DNA from: DASQPJ01 sp036268355
Lineage (GTDB): Bacteria; Actinomycetota; Actinomycetes; Sporichthyales; Sporichthyaceae
Reading direction: 5' to 3'
Assembly (NCBI GenBank): GCA_036268355.1
Contig: DATAUG010000117.1
Span: 1 to 64,000, forward strand
DNA length: 64,000 nt
Shown: positions 17,687 through 25,515 of the stretch, piece by piece
Position numbering within the stretch: the first letter of the stretch is position 1
How the letters are laid out: every line of letters begins with the position of its first letter
Program-made: the position numbers and the translations under genes
Notes under the pieces: model-generated
Database searches by the model: none
The model's input: the letters and a program-made list of their open reading frames with translations, nothing else
Told to the model about the DNA's origin: nothing

Positions 17687-17847
17687 CTCGTCCCTTCACG
17701 GCGGCGCAGTGCCGTCCCCCGCACCCGACGAACAGCACAGTATGGGCCACGGGAGGTCCGGCAGAGCCAGGCTCAGCCGATCGGCAGGGCGTCGACCGGC
17801 GAGACCGGGGCCCCGTCGATGACCACGTCCGACGGCCGGCACACCGT

Positions 17848-18672
17848 TCAGCGGTCGTCCAGGTCGCCGTCGCGCCGAGCCGGGATCAAGGCCCGGTCGA
17901 ATTCCGGCCGGACCGCGGTGGACCGGCGGGCCCGGCAGGGCATGGCGCCGAGCACGATCTCGGCGGTGAGTTCCTCGAACCCGGAGCAGATCAGCGCGGC
18001 GCCCGGGAACGGCCCGTGGCCGGCGTAGGAATCGCGCACCACCAGGCAGGTCAGACCCGCGGCGCGGGCCGAGGCGAGCCCGACCGCCGAGTCCTCGATC
18101 GCCACTACGTGCCGCGGATCGAGACCGCTGCCCTGCAACACGTGCAGGTAAGCCTCCGGGGAAGGCTTGAGCTCGAGGACGTCCTCCGCGGTGATCACGA
18201 TGTCGAACGTGCCCACGCCGAACGTGGCCGTCAGCAGCGGGCGCACCCATCGGGCGCTGCCGGTGGTGACGACGTGCAGTTCCGCGCCCGCGTCGAGCAG
18301 TTGGCGTACCAGCTGTTCGACGCCGGGGCGCGTCGGGATCCGTCCGGCGAGTGCGAGCTCCACGATCAATTCGGTCTTGCGCTCGTGCACCCGGACCGCT
18401 GTGTCGCGAGCATCCTGCAGCCCGGTGCCGCAGCAGATCAGGTAGTGCTCGATACGCCGCCTGCCGCCCGGGACGGCCAGCAGGTTGGCGTAGGTGTCGA
18501 GGTCCCACTGCACGTCGACGCCGAGCTCGGCGAAAGCCGCGTTGAACGCGACCCGGTGACCCTCGGGTTCGCTGTCGAACAGGGTCCCGTCGACATCGAA
18601 GGCCACCGCCACCCGGTCCGCGCAGCGATGCGCCGGCGGGTCCGGCTGTGTCTGCCGGCGACGACCGCCCAC
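17848..18672 (-). CDS. HAD-superfamily phosphatase/phosphomutase-like (subfamily IA)
   Basis: 274 residues. Motif I VAFDVDGTLFDSEPEGH (Asp-x-Asp nucleophile and acid/base), motif II HVVTTGSARW, motif III Lys in LELKPSPEAYL, motif IV VVAIEDSAVGLASARAAGL. The helical cap between I and II is the IA type seen in beta-phosphoglucomutase and CbbY-like phosphatases. The C-terminal roughly 35 residues are basic and not part of the fold. Start GTG at 18672. Substrate unknown. Confidence 0.85.
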   Translation of the reverse strand: MGGRRRQTQPDPPAHRCADRVAVAFDVDGTLFDSEPEGHRVAFNAAFAELGVDVQWDLDTYANLLAVPGGRRRIEHYLICCGTGLQDARDTAVRVHERKTELIVELALAGRIPTRPGVEQLVRQLLDAGAELHVVTTGSARWVRPLLTATFGVGTFDIVITAEDVLELKPSPEAYLHVLQGSGLDPRHVVAIEDSAVGLASARAAGLTCLVVRDSYAGHGPFPGAALICSGFEELTAEIVLGAMPCRARRSTAVRPEFDRALIPARRDGDLDDR

Positions 18673-18778
18673 CGTACCCGCCCTCCTCGGCGCCGAAACC
18701 CCGATCAGAACGCACGGGTGCCGGCTGCGCCCTCACCCCGGTGGCTGGGACGGGGGGTGAATCGCCACGGCACCCCTC

Positions 18779-18826
18779 TTGCGTCCGGGTAACCAGCACC
18801 TATAGGTGAAGGTTCCCCGGACGCAA
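18779..18826. repeat. TTGCGTCCGG long inverted repeat, copy 2
   Basis: 16-bp arms with one mismatch (TTGCGTCCGGGTAACC at 18779-18794; partner arm 18811-18826). The loop holds the smaller palindrome CACCTATAGGTG. Lies between two minus-strand genes. Confidence 0.9.
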
Positions 18827-18860
18827 CGCTGTTCTGGGTGCGCCGGCCGGAGGGAGGCGA

Positions 18861-19352
18861 TCAGTTGGCGGTACTCCAGTCCCGGTTGCCCGGGGTGAGC
18901 GCGAGGTTCACCGGCAGCTTCTCGGTCTGGCTGTACGGCGAGGCCTTATTCTCGGCGACCCACCGCTTCTCGGCGATCGACTCGAACGGCGGCGGAATCT
19001 CACCCTGCAGCGACCAGAGATCGGCCGGCGGCTCGGTGATGGTGAATTCCCAGTCGAAGCCACGCTCGCAGACCCAGGGCGCGATCACGGAGTCGACGTT
19101 CTTCGTCCACCACTCACGGATCACCGGCCCGGGCAGCGTGCGCGCCATCTGGTCGATCTGGATCCGCACGAAACCGTCGTGCGCGTCACCGCTGACGAAC
19201 ATGTTCCCCGTCGCGACCTCCTCGAAGATCACCACGACGTAGAACCGCGGGATCGGAACAGCCTCGTAGATGCGAGTGATCGCCTCGGCGAAGTCCTTCT
19301 TGTCCTCGGCGGAATAGGCGTTTGCCGGGTGGTGGATCTTCCAGAGCGGCAT
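18861..19352 (-). CDS. Tautomerase-superfamily protein, cis-CaaD-like
   Basis: 163 residues. It begins MPLWKIHHPANAYSAEDKKDFAEAIT: after Met removal the N-terminal Pro is the general base of this family. The length (two fused beta-alpha-beta units) and FVRIQIDQMARTLPG fit the cis-3-chloroacrylic acid dehalogenase subgroup, though most members have unknown substrates. It is divergent from the HxlR regulator, which probably controls it. Confidence 0.8.
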   Translation of the reverse strand: MPLWKIHHPANAYSAEDKKDFAEAITRIYEAVPIPRFYVVVIFEEVATGNMFVSGDAHDGFVRIQIDQMARTLPGPVIREWWTKNVDSVIAPWVCERGFDWEFTITEPPADLWSLQGEIPPPFESIAEKRWVAENKASPYSQTEKLPVNLALTPGNRDWSTAN

Positions 19353-19405
19353 CTTGCATCCCCTTTCGTCGGTCGTTGGTCACCTCCCCGAAACAAACCA
19401 CAGAT

Positions 19406-19426
19406 TGAGTCGTGAAACAAGACTCA
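19406..19426. promoter_or_regulatory. Inverted repeat between tautomerase and hxlR-type genes
   Basis: TGAGTC (19406-19411) and GACTCA (19421-19426) are symmetric around nine bases, in an AT-richer interval between divergent genes. Likely operator of the adjacent HxlR-type regulator. Confidence 0.55.
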
Positions 19427-19497
19427 GTCTGAATTTTGTACTAACTGGATGGGTTCGACACGGTCCACCTGGGCAACCGAGTTGCTAAACTGAACTC

Positions 19498-20058
19498 ATG
19501 AAGCAGGAGCTGTCGGACTGGCCGTGCTCGGTCGCCCGCGTCGTGGAACTGTTCGGCGACACCTGGACGCCGCTGATCATGCGCGACCTCTACCACGGGC
19601 TGACCCGGTTCGACGAGTTCCAGTCCTCGCTCGGGGTTGCCCGCAACACCCTTTCCGACCGGCTCAACCGGCTCGTCGAGGCCGGCGTGGTGAGCAAGCG
19701 CCTCTACCAGGACAATCCGCCCCGCAACGAGTACCTGCTCACCGACAAGGGCCGCGACTTCTTCGGGGTCCTGCTCGCGATGGCCGACTGGGGCGACCGC
19801 TGGCTGGACGGCGCGCTCGGCGCCCCGGTCACCTTCCACCATCTGTCCTGCGGGCACGACCTCGGCACCCGCACGATCTGCACCGGGTGCGGGAACTCGG
19901 TCGGCTCCCACGAGATCGAGTTCCGCGTCGGCCCCGGCTACCCCGAACAGGTGCCGCAGGGCCGCGACCTGCGGCCCCGGTTGGCCCCGGCCAGTCCGCG
20001 GCCCGCGCGCCGGCGCAAGCGAGCCGGCCCGGCGCGCACCGGGTCCGCCATCGGCTGA
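19498..20058 (+). CDS. HxlR-family winged-helix transcriptional regulator
   Basis: 186 residues. The HxlR domain covers residues 8-105: WPCSVARVVELFGDTWTPLIMRDL, the recognition helix in GVARNTLSDRLNRLVEAGVV, and the wing NEYLLTDKGRDF. Cys10 is the conserved N-terminal cysteine used as a redox or aldehyde sensor in some members. A C-terminal CGH...CTGCG segment could bind zinc; the tail is basic. Divergent from the tautomerase gene, its likely target. Confidence 0.9.
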   Translation: MKQELSDWPCSVARVVELFGDTWTPLIMRDLYHGLTRFDEFQSSLGVARNTLSDRLNRLVEAGVVSKRLYQDNPPRNEYLLTDKGRDFFGVLLAMADWGDRWLDGALGAPVTFHHLSCGHDLGTRTICTGCGNSVGSHEIEFRVGPGYPEQVPQGRDLRPRLAPASPRPARRRKRAGPARTGSAIG

Positions 20059-20179
20059 GGCGCGCCAACCGCGCCGCGGCGCCGGTCGGGACACGACATT
20101 TTTCTGACGATGTCTGCGATCGGGGACGGCGCCCCAGCGCTGCGTACCGTGCCGGCGGATCGTCTGAGATCCTGCGCGC

Positions 20180-20638
20180 GTGGAATCGGTGTTCGACGCG
20201 GCCGGCGGGATCTCCGGGCTACAGCGCCTGGCCGCGGCGTGGCACGCTCGGGCGATCGCCGACGAGGTGGTGGGCCACGCGTTCAGCCACGGGTTCCACC
20301 CGGACCACACCGCTCGACTGGCCGACTACTGGGCGCAGGCCCTCGGCGGCCCGAGCACCTACTCCGAGCGCCACGGCGACGAGACGTTCGTGGTCCGACT
20401 GCACAGCGGCAACGGCGTCCACGAGGAGATGGACCGCCGCGCGATCGCCTGCTTCGACGCGGCGCTGGTGGACGTGGGTCTGGATGCCGACAACCGGTTG
20501 GCCCAGGTACTGCGCGACTACTTCGTCTGGGCGACCACGACAACGATGTCGGGCTACCCGCGATCGGCCGCCGACGTCCCGGCGGGGCTGCGGATCCCCC
20601 GCTGGTCCTGGGACGGGCCTGCGGCGGCGGACACGTAA
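20180..20638 (+). CDS. Group II truncated haemoglobin
   Basis: 152 residues. GGISGLQRLAAAWHARAIADEVVGHAFSHGFHPDHTARLADYWAQALGGPSTYSERHGD is the trHb-II pattern; His75 in VVRLHSGNG is the proximal haem ligand and Trp in DYFVWATTT is the G8 tryptophan of the group. Such proteins bind O2 or NO; a detoxification or redox role is likely. Start GTG at 20180. Single gene. Confidence 0.85.
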   Translation: MESVFDAAGGISGLQRLAAAWHARAIADEVVGHAFSHGFHPDHTARLADYWAQALGGPSTYSERHGDETFVVRLHSGNGVHEEMDRRAIACFDAALVDVGLDADNRLAQVLRDYFVWATTTTMSGYPRSAADVPAGLRIPRWSWDGPAAADT

Positions 20639-20691
20639 GGGCGCTGCCTGACCGGGCACCGGAGTTGCGCGACCGGTCGAACGCGGCCGGC

Positions 20692-21762
20692 TCAGGGTGT
20701 CGACGCGGCCGGTGGCGCGTCGGTGTCCGACAGTTGCGGATCGGTCTGCTCGAGACCCGTCCGGGCGGGCGCAGGCTGCGGCACCGGCGCGGTGGTGGCC
20801 GCCTGCTGGGAATCGGTCTGCCGGGAATCGGTCTGCGCGGAATCGGTCGGCCCGGTATCCGTCCGGACGGGCGCCGACTCCTCAGCCGCCCGACGGTGCT
20901 GCTGATCCCACTCCTGCTCGCGTCCGGTGTAGATCGCACCGGGTTCCAGGTTCCCGCCGTACAGTTCGCTGACGGTCACGAAGGTGTAACCACGTCTGGT
21001 CAGCTCCGCGATTATGCGGGGCACGGCGTCGACCGTGGTCGGGTGGATGTCGTGCATCAGCACGATCGAACCGGGTCGGACGCCGTCGACGGCTCGCCGA
21101 TAGACCGAGTCGGCGTTGCGGTGCAACCAGTCCAGGGTGTCCACCGACCAGAGGATCACCGGATCGCCCTGCGCGGCGAGCACCGCGCAGACCCGATCGT
21201 TGACGGCGCCGTACGGCGGACGGAAAAGCATCGGGTGCAAACCGTCGATCGAGGCCAACTCCTGCGCGGTCCGGTCCACCTGGTCGCCGACCTGGCCGTC
21301 GGACAGGCGCGTCAGCTGCGGGTGCGACCAACTGTGGTTGCCGACCTCATGGCCGGCCGCGAGCTCGGCCCGTACCGCATCGGGGCTCTGTGCGGCCATC
21401 TCGCCGACGTCGAAGAAGGTGGCCTTGACACCGGCCGACGCCAGGATTCCCAACAGGCGTCCGGTGTCCGCGATCGGACCGTCGTCGAAGGTCAGCGCGA
21501 CGCACCGGACGACCAGGCAGTTCGGGGTGTCCGGCAGCGGTGCCGGCGCATCGCTGCGATGTGCCAGGGAGACGGCCGCGCCCTGCTCGATCTCGGGGGC
21601 CGGCGACTGCGTGGCGACCGGCACGGCGATCGTCGCGGAGGTGACGCCCGCGGCAGGGCTGTACCCAACGGCCGGCCGCGCCGGCGGCGGGCCGACGGCA
21701 AGGGCCAGCGAGCCGACCAAGGAGGTCAAGCCGAGCACGGCCAGCGCACGGCGCCCATCCAC
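20692..21762 (-). CDS. Secreted polysaccharide deacetylase (CE4) with Thr/Asp/Gln-rich tail
   Basis: 356 residues. Signal peptide at residues 5-30, then the NodB domain with all motifs: ALTFDDGP, NHSWSHP (metal-binding His pair), FRPPYGA, LWSVDTLDW and LMHD. It should deacetylate peptidoglycan or another N-acetylated glycan outside the membrane. The C-terminal roughly 75 residues are Pro/Thr/Gln-rich with a repeated TDS(R/A)QTDS pattern encoded by 15-bp DNA repeats around 20815-20860. Start GTG at 21762. Confidence 0.92.
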   Translation of the reverse strand: MDGRRALAVLGLTSLVGSLALAVGPPPARPAVGYSPAAGVTSATIAVPVATQSPAPEIEQGAAVSLAHRSDAPAPLPDTPNCLVVRCVALTFDDGPIADTGRLLGILASAGVKATFFDVGEMAAQSPDAVRAELAAGHEVGNHSWSHPQLTRLSDGQVGDQVDRTAQELASIDGLHPMLFRPPYGAVNDRVCAVLAAQGDPVILWSVDTLDWLHRNADSVYRRAVDGVRPGSIVLMHDIHPTTVDAVPRIIAELTRRGYTFVTVSELYGGNLEPGAIYTGREQEWDQQHRRAAEESAPVRTDTGPTDSAQTDSRQTDSQQAATTAPVPQPAPARTGLEQTDPQLSDTDAPPAASTP

Positions 21763-21917
21763 AGTTCAAGATCAAATTGCCTGAACGGTGCGGCTGTCAC
21801 CCCGAGACGATCAATTCTTGGCCATTCCCGAGGCCGTCGGGACCGATTGTCACCGGCCGATATCCGGTGGTGCAGGATCGGTTGCGCCCGACCAGCGGCA
21901 CCGAGGAGGATCCAGCG

Positions 21918-22379
21918 ATGACGGTCCAGCCGATACCGGACGGCTACCCCCGACTCATGCCCTACCTGTCGATCGACGGAGCCGCCGCCGCGATCGACTT
22001 CTACCGCAGCGTGTTCGGTGCGCAGGAACGCATGCGGATGCCCGGCCCCGACGGCAAACTCGGCCACGCGGAACTCGCCTTCGGGGAATCGATCCTGATG
22101 CTGGCCGACATCTCGCCGATGAGCCCGGCCGACCCCCGCAAGCTCGGCGGCAGCCCGGTGACCGTGATGCTCTACGTTGCCGATGTCGACACCACGTATG
22201 CGGCGGCTCTGGACGCCGGGGCGAGCGGCGAATCCCCACCGCAGGACCAGTTCTACGGCGACCGGTCGGCGAATCTGGTCGACCCCTGGGGTCACCGCTG
22301 GCACATCTCCACCCACGTCGAGGACGTGGACCCGGAGGAGATGAACCGCCGGATGCAGAACCTGATGCCGGGGGCGTGA
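21918..22379 (+). CDS. VOC-family protein, PhnB/glyoxalase-like
   Basis: 153 residues. RLMPYLSIDGAAAAIDFYRSVFGAQERMRMPGPDGKLGHAEL and NLVDPWGHRWHISTHVEDV are typical of PhnB-like members of the vicinal oxygen chelate fold. The catalytic role is unknown for most of them. Start ATG at 21918 behind GAGGAGGA. Single gene, divergent from the deacetylase. Confidence 0.88.
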   Translation: MTVQPIPDGYPRLMPYLSIDGAAAAIDFYRSVFGAQERMRMPGPDGKLGHAELAFGESILMLADISPMSPADPRKLGGSPVTVMLYVADVDTTYAAALDAGASGESPPQDQFYGDRSANLVDPWGHRWHISTHVEDVDPEEMNRRMQNLMPGA

Positions 22380-22517
22380 CCGAGGTGCGCCGACGACGAT
22401 CTCGTGCTCGGCCGCCGTGGGTGATCAAGCGGATGACGCCCATCCGGAACGAGAAGTGGTGGGGCAGCGCCACGCCGTACCCGCCCCGGGCACCCGTTCC
22501 ACAAGGCTGCCGCGGAG

Positions 22518-22532
22518 GTGACGATCCGTCAG
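22518..22532. repeat. CTGACG palindrome, copy 7
   Basis: GTGACG-ATC-CGTCAG, one mismatch, followed after two bases by another CTGACG half site. Confidence 0.7.
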
Positions 22533-22700
22533 AACTGACGCCCGGCGTGGCGAGGCGTGGCTTCGACGTACGGAGGTACCGCCGAGCAGAGCTGAGTTCA
22601 GCCTTCGCCAGATCGGCAGCCCGGGTCGGCTGAGTTCGCACCCGCGGGGCGGGGCATTCCGAACACGCACCGGGAACATTCGTCCGGGGAGGAGAACCAA

Positions 22701-22859
22701 TTGGGCATCGCGGAGACCGTCCATCCGGACGCCGCGTGGCACTGGCCCAAGCCCTCTCCACCGGCCCGGCACCTGCCCGGCCGGATCGGATTCGGGCCGG
22801 CGGTGACGCTCCTCCGGGAACCCGCCAGGCCCTGCGGCGGCTGCGCGGCCGGACCCTGA
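22701..22859 (+). CDS. Possible small protein of 52 residues
   Basis: TTG start at 22701 behind GGGGAGGAG at good spacing. The product begins with MGIAETVHPDAAWHWPKPSP and ends with CGGCAAGP. No family, no signal peptide. Only the ribosome binding site supports it. Confidence 0.3.
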   Translation: MGIAETVHPDAAWHWPKPSPPARHLPGRIGFGPAVTLLREPARPCGGCAAGP

Positions 22860-23177
22860 ACCACAACGCTGTGATGCAACTCACACCATGTTGGACCGAG
22901 TCGCCGATCGGATGAGGGATCGGGATTCAGGGGGCAACTCGCCGGTTGCCATCTATTTCTCGCCGTCCAGGTGACAGCTTCGCCGTGCCGTCGCACGGAT
23001 CGGTACGAGTCGGCACCATTTCGTCGCGTCACCGGTGGGACACGGGCTGCCACCGCGCACCTGTGCGCCGCCCGGGAGGTTGTTCATGGCCGCGTAACTG
23101 CCGGGTGACCTGGGGGCAACGGCTCGGCGAATCAATTCGGACAACCACTGCGGGCACAGCCATCGGACGGAGGTCGG

Positions 23178-23993
23178 GTGCAGATGTTCGACGCCCGTCG
23201 GCTGTCCGCCGAGGGCCAGGAGGATCTGCGCCGCCGCGTGGTCGCCGCGGTCGACGCCGGCATGTCTCAGCTACAGGCGGCACGGGTCTTCGGGGTCTCC
23301 CGACGCGCCGTCGGCGAGTGGACGCGGGTCTACCGCGCGACCGGTCCGGAGGCGCTGCGGGCCCAGCGCCGCGGCCGCCCACCCGGGCAGCAGTCGCTGT
23401 CTCGGCGAACCCAGGCCGAGTTGCTCGAAGAGCTCGCCGCCGGGACGCCGGCTCCCGACGAGGGCAGTGCACTGTGGTCCCGGCGCGCGGTGGCCGAACT
23501 CATCGAGACCCGGACCGGACTGCGCCTGAGTCCGACGACCGTCAGCCAGTACCTGCTTCGCTGGGGCATCGGTCCGCTCCCGGCGCCCGTGGGGCATCCG
23601 GCCGCGTTGCTGCGCCAGCGCGGCGCCACCGACGAACGCGCCGGCGCGGCGACGCTGCAAGTGGCCTGGACCCGACCGGTCCCGCGTTATCTGGACACCG
23701 GCCTGCTGCCCGGCCCTGGATCGTTCGCCGCCGGTCCGCTCCCGGGACGCATCGGCCCGCCGCCGGATCATCTGGAAGTGCTGATGGCGCAATCGGCTCG
23801 CGGCGACATGCTGTTCCTGGCCGCGCGCGACCCGTGGCGCCCGTGCGGAGTGATCGAGTTCGCGCGACGGCTGCAGGGAAATTTCGGCCACCCCGTGCAA
23901 CTGGTGGTCCGGGCCTGGCCCTCCGGCGAGGGCGCCACGCTGCGCGGCTGGGCCGCCGATCCCGGACCGGACGTGCACATCACCATCGTCTGA
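23178..23993 (+). CDS. IS630-type transposase derivative without catalytic residues, probable domesticated regulator
   Basis: 271 residues. The N-terminal half is the IS630 helix-turn-helix pair (GMSQLQAARVFGVSRRAVGEWTRVYR, then SLSRRTQAELLEEL and a winged helix LSPTTVSQYLLRWG). The C-terminal half keeps an RNase H-like pattern, but where active IS630 enzymes have VDGHP it reads VVRAWP, the first DDE aspartate region is not recognisable, and the protein stops before the third acidic position. Start GTG at 23178 with GGAGG upstream. I see no terminal inverted repeats. An intact frame with a good ribosome binding site argues for domestication rather than decay. Confidence 0.65.
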   Translation: MQMFDARRLSAEGQEDLRRRVVAAVDAGMSQLQAARVFGVSRRAVGEWTRVYRATGPEALRAQRRGRPPGQQSLSRRTQAELLEELAAGTPAPDEGSALWSRRAVAELIETRTGLRLSPTTVSQYLLRWGIGPLPAPVGHPAALLRQRGATDERAGAATLQVAWTRPVPRYLDTGLLPGPGSFAAGPLPGRIGPPPDHLEVLMAQSARGDMLFLAARDPWRPCGVIEFARRLQGNFGHPVQLVVRAWPSGEGATLRGWAADPGPDVHITIV

Positions 23994-24017
23994 CGCCACG
24001 CCGGACCCGGGTGCCAC

Positions 24018-24032
24018 CTGACATCGCCTCAG
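24018..24032. repeat. CTGACG palindrome, copy 8
   Basis: CTGACA-TCG-CCTCAG, two mismatches; between convergent genes. Confidence 0.5.
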
Positions 24033-24072
24033 ATGCCTCGCGCGGTGACCCGTAGCGGTGCCCGCAGCCGGC

Positions 24073-24252
24073 TCACCGGTTGGCGATGAAGGTGCCGATC
24101 GCGACGAGCACCGGCGCCAGCGCGGCGACCCCGAGCGCCCGCAACGGGTGTCCGGCATTGGCGGCTCCGACCGCCCCCAGCACGGCGACCACCGCCAGCC
24201 CCACCGCGGCCCAGAACGCGCCAGGACGCCGCCGGGACCCGAACAACCCCAT
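24073..24252 (-). CDS. Small membrane protein
   Basis: 59 residues from ATG 24252: MGLFGSRRRPGAFW, then two hydrophobic segments (AAVGLAVVAVLGAVGAANA and LGVAALAPVLVAIGTFI). Lies downstream of the metallopeptidase on the same strand with 43 bases between, so probably co-transcribed. No family recognised. Confidence 0.55.
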   Translation of the reverse strand: MGLFGSRRRPGAFWAAVGLAVVAVLGAVGAANAGHPLRALGVAALAPVLVAIGTFIANR

Positions 24253-24295
24253 CAGCGAAAAGTACTGTGCCCTCGTCGGCGGTCCCCCAGGGGCA

Positions 24296-25378
24296 TCACG
24301 GCACCGCAGTTCCGAGCGCCGCGGCGAGAAACTGCCCCGGCGGCGGCACCGGATCTGACTGACGATCACAATCGCGCACCAGGCGATGCACGAAACGCAG
24401 CTTCTCGATAACCGCGGGCGCCAGCAGGAACGGGTAGAGATCCCGTCGTCCCATCGAACGGTTGACCTGATTGAGCGCGAAAGTCAACGGCAGCCACGTC
24501 TTCACGATCTCGTCGAAGTCGTCCGGCGGGTCCTCCAAGGGGACCGACGCGAGCGGCGCCTCCGGCGACGGCGGGGTGTCGAGATCCGGACCGGCCACGA
24601 CGACGCCGAACGCGGCCGCGGTCTGCAGGGCATCGCGGATGTGCAGGTAGTGCGCGAACGTCTCGGCCCAGTCCTCCCACGGATGGGCCGTGGCGTAGAC
24701 CGACACGTGCCGCTGGACCCAGTCCGGCGGTGGTTCCCCCGCATAGTGCTCGCTCAGCGCGGCGGAGTAGTCGAGCCGCTCGTCGCCGAACAGCGAGCGG
24801 AATCCCCACAGTGCCGGGGTGTCCGCGACCAGCATCGTCCAGTACCAGTGCCCGACCTCGTGCCGGAAGTGACCCAACAGGGTGCGATAGGCCTCGGCCA
24901 GCCGCACCCGCAGACCCTCGCGGTAGCCGTCGTCGCCCTCGGCCAGGTCGATCGTGATCACCCCGTCCCGGTGGCCGATGACGACCGGGTCGCTCGGCGT
25001 GCCGTGCCGCAGGTCGAACGCGAGGCCGCCCTGCGGGTCGACGTCGCGGCCGATCACCGGCAGTCGCAGGCCGTCCAACTGGTGGACCAGGCGGCGCGCC
25101 GCCGCGGCGGCCCGGGCCCACGCCGCCGCGGCGGTCTCGTCGTCCGGGGGCGGCACGCGGAGCAACGCACAGCAGTCGCAGAGGCCGCCCGGCGCACCGG
25201 ACCAGGCCAACCAGTTGCACCCGCTGCCGAAGCGGCGCGCACAACCGCCCAACTGGGCGTCCGGCAGCGCGAACGAAGCGGTGTCGCGGCGGTAACCCAC
25301 CTCCGACCCGCAGGCGAGGCAGCGGGAATTCTCGAAGAACAGCAACGATCCGCAGGCGGGGCAGGCGAACGAATGCAT
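24296..25378 (-). CDS. Putative zinc-binding metallopeptidase with zinc ribbon
   Basis: 360 residues. The N-terminus is a zinc ribbon (FACPACGSLLFFENSRCLACGSEVGY), followed by a further Cys-rich stretch (CDCCALLR). The peptidase motif is HFRHEVGHWYW around residue 170, with DWAETFAHYLH as the downstream conserved segment. This family is commonly encoded next to transglutaminase/DUF2126 genes, as here (divergent, 137 bases apart). Probably cytoplasmic; substrate unknown. Confidence 0.85.
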   Translation of the reverse strand: MHSFACPACGSLLFFENSRCLACGSEVGYRRDTASFALPDAQLGGCARRFGSGCNWLAWSGAPGGLCDCCALLRVPPPDDETAAAAWARAAAAARRLVHQLDGLRLPVIGRDVDPQGGLAFDLRHGTPSDPVVIGHRDGVITIDLAEGDDGYREGLRVRLAEAYRTLLGHFRHEVGHWYWTMLVADTPALWGFRSLFGDERLDYSAALSEHYAGEPPPDWVQRHVSVYATAHPWEDWAETFAHYLHIRDALQTAAAFGVVVAGPDLDTPPSPEAPLASVPLEDPPDDFDEIVKTWLPLTFALNQVNRSMGRRDLYPFLLAPAVIEKLRFVHRLVRDCDRQSDPVPPPGQFLAAALGTAVP

Positions 25379-25515
25379 GACCGATCACACCATTCCACCC
25401 CGACGGACCCGCAGACCCCCGACCACTTGGCTGCCCGAGGACGGCGTCATGTAAACCGGACGAAACGACCAGGCGCCTAATGTGAAGCCCTCAGTGGCTG
25501 CGAAGTGGGGGTGGC

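Larger units (their letters stand above)
22380..23177. other. Long region with little supported coding content
   Basis: About 800 bases. It contains CTGACG palindrome copy 7 (22518) and one short reading frame with a strong ribosome binding site (22701-22859, listed). Otherwise I see nothing. The leader of the IS630-derived gene must start in the last part. Confidence 0.5.
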
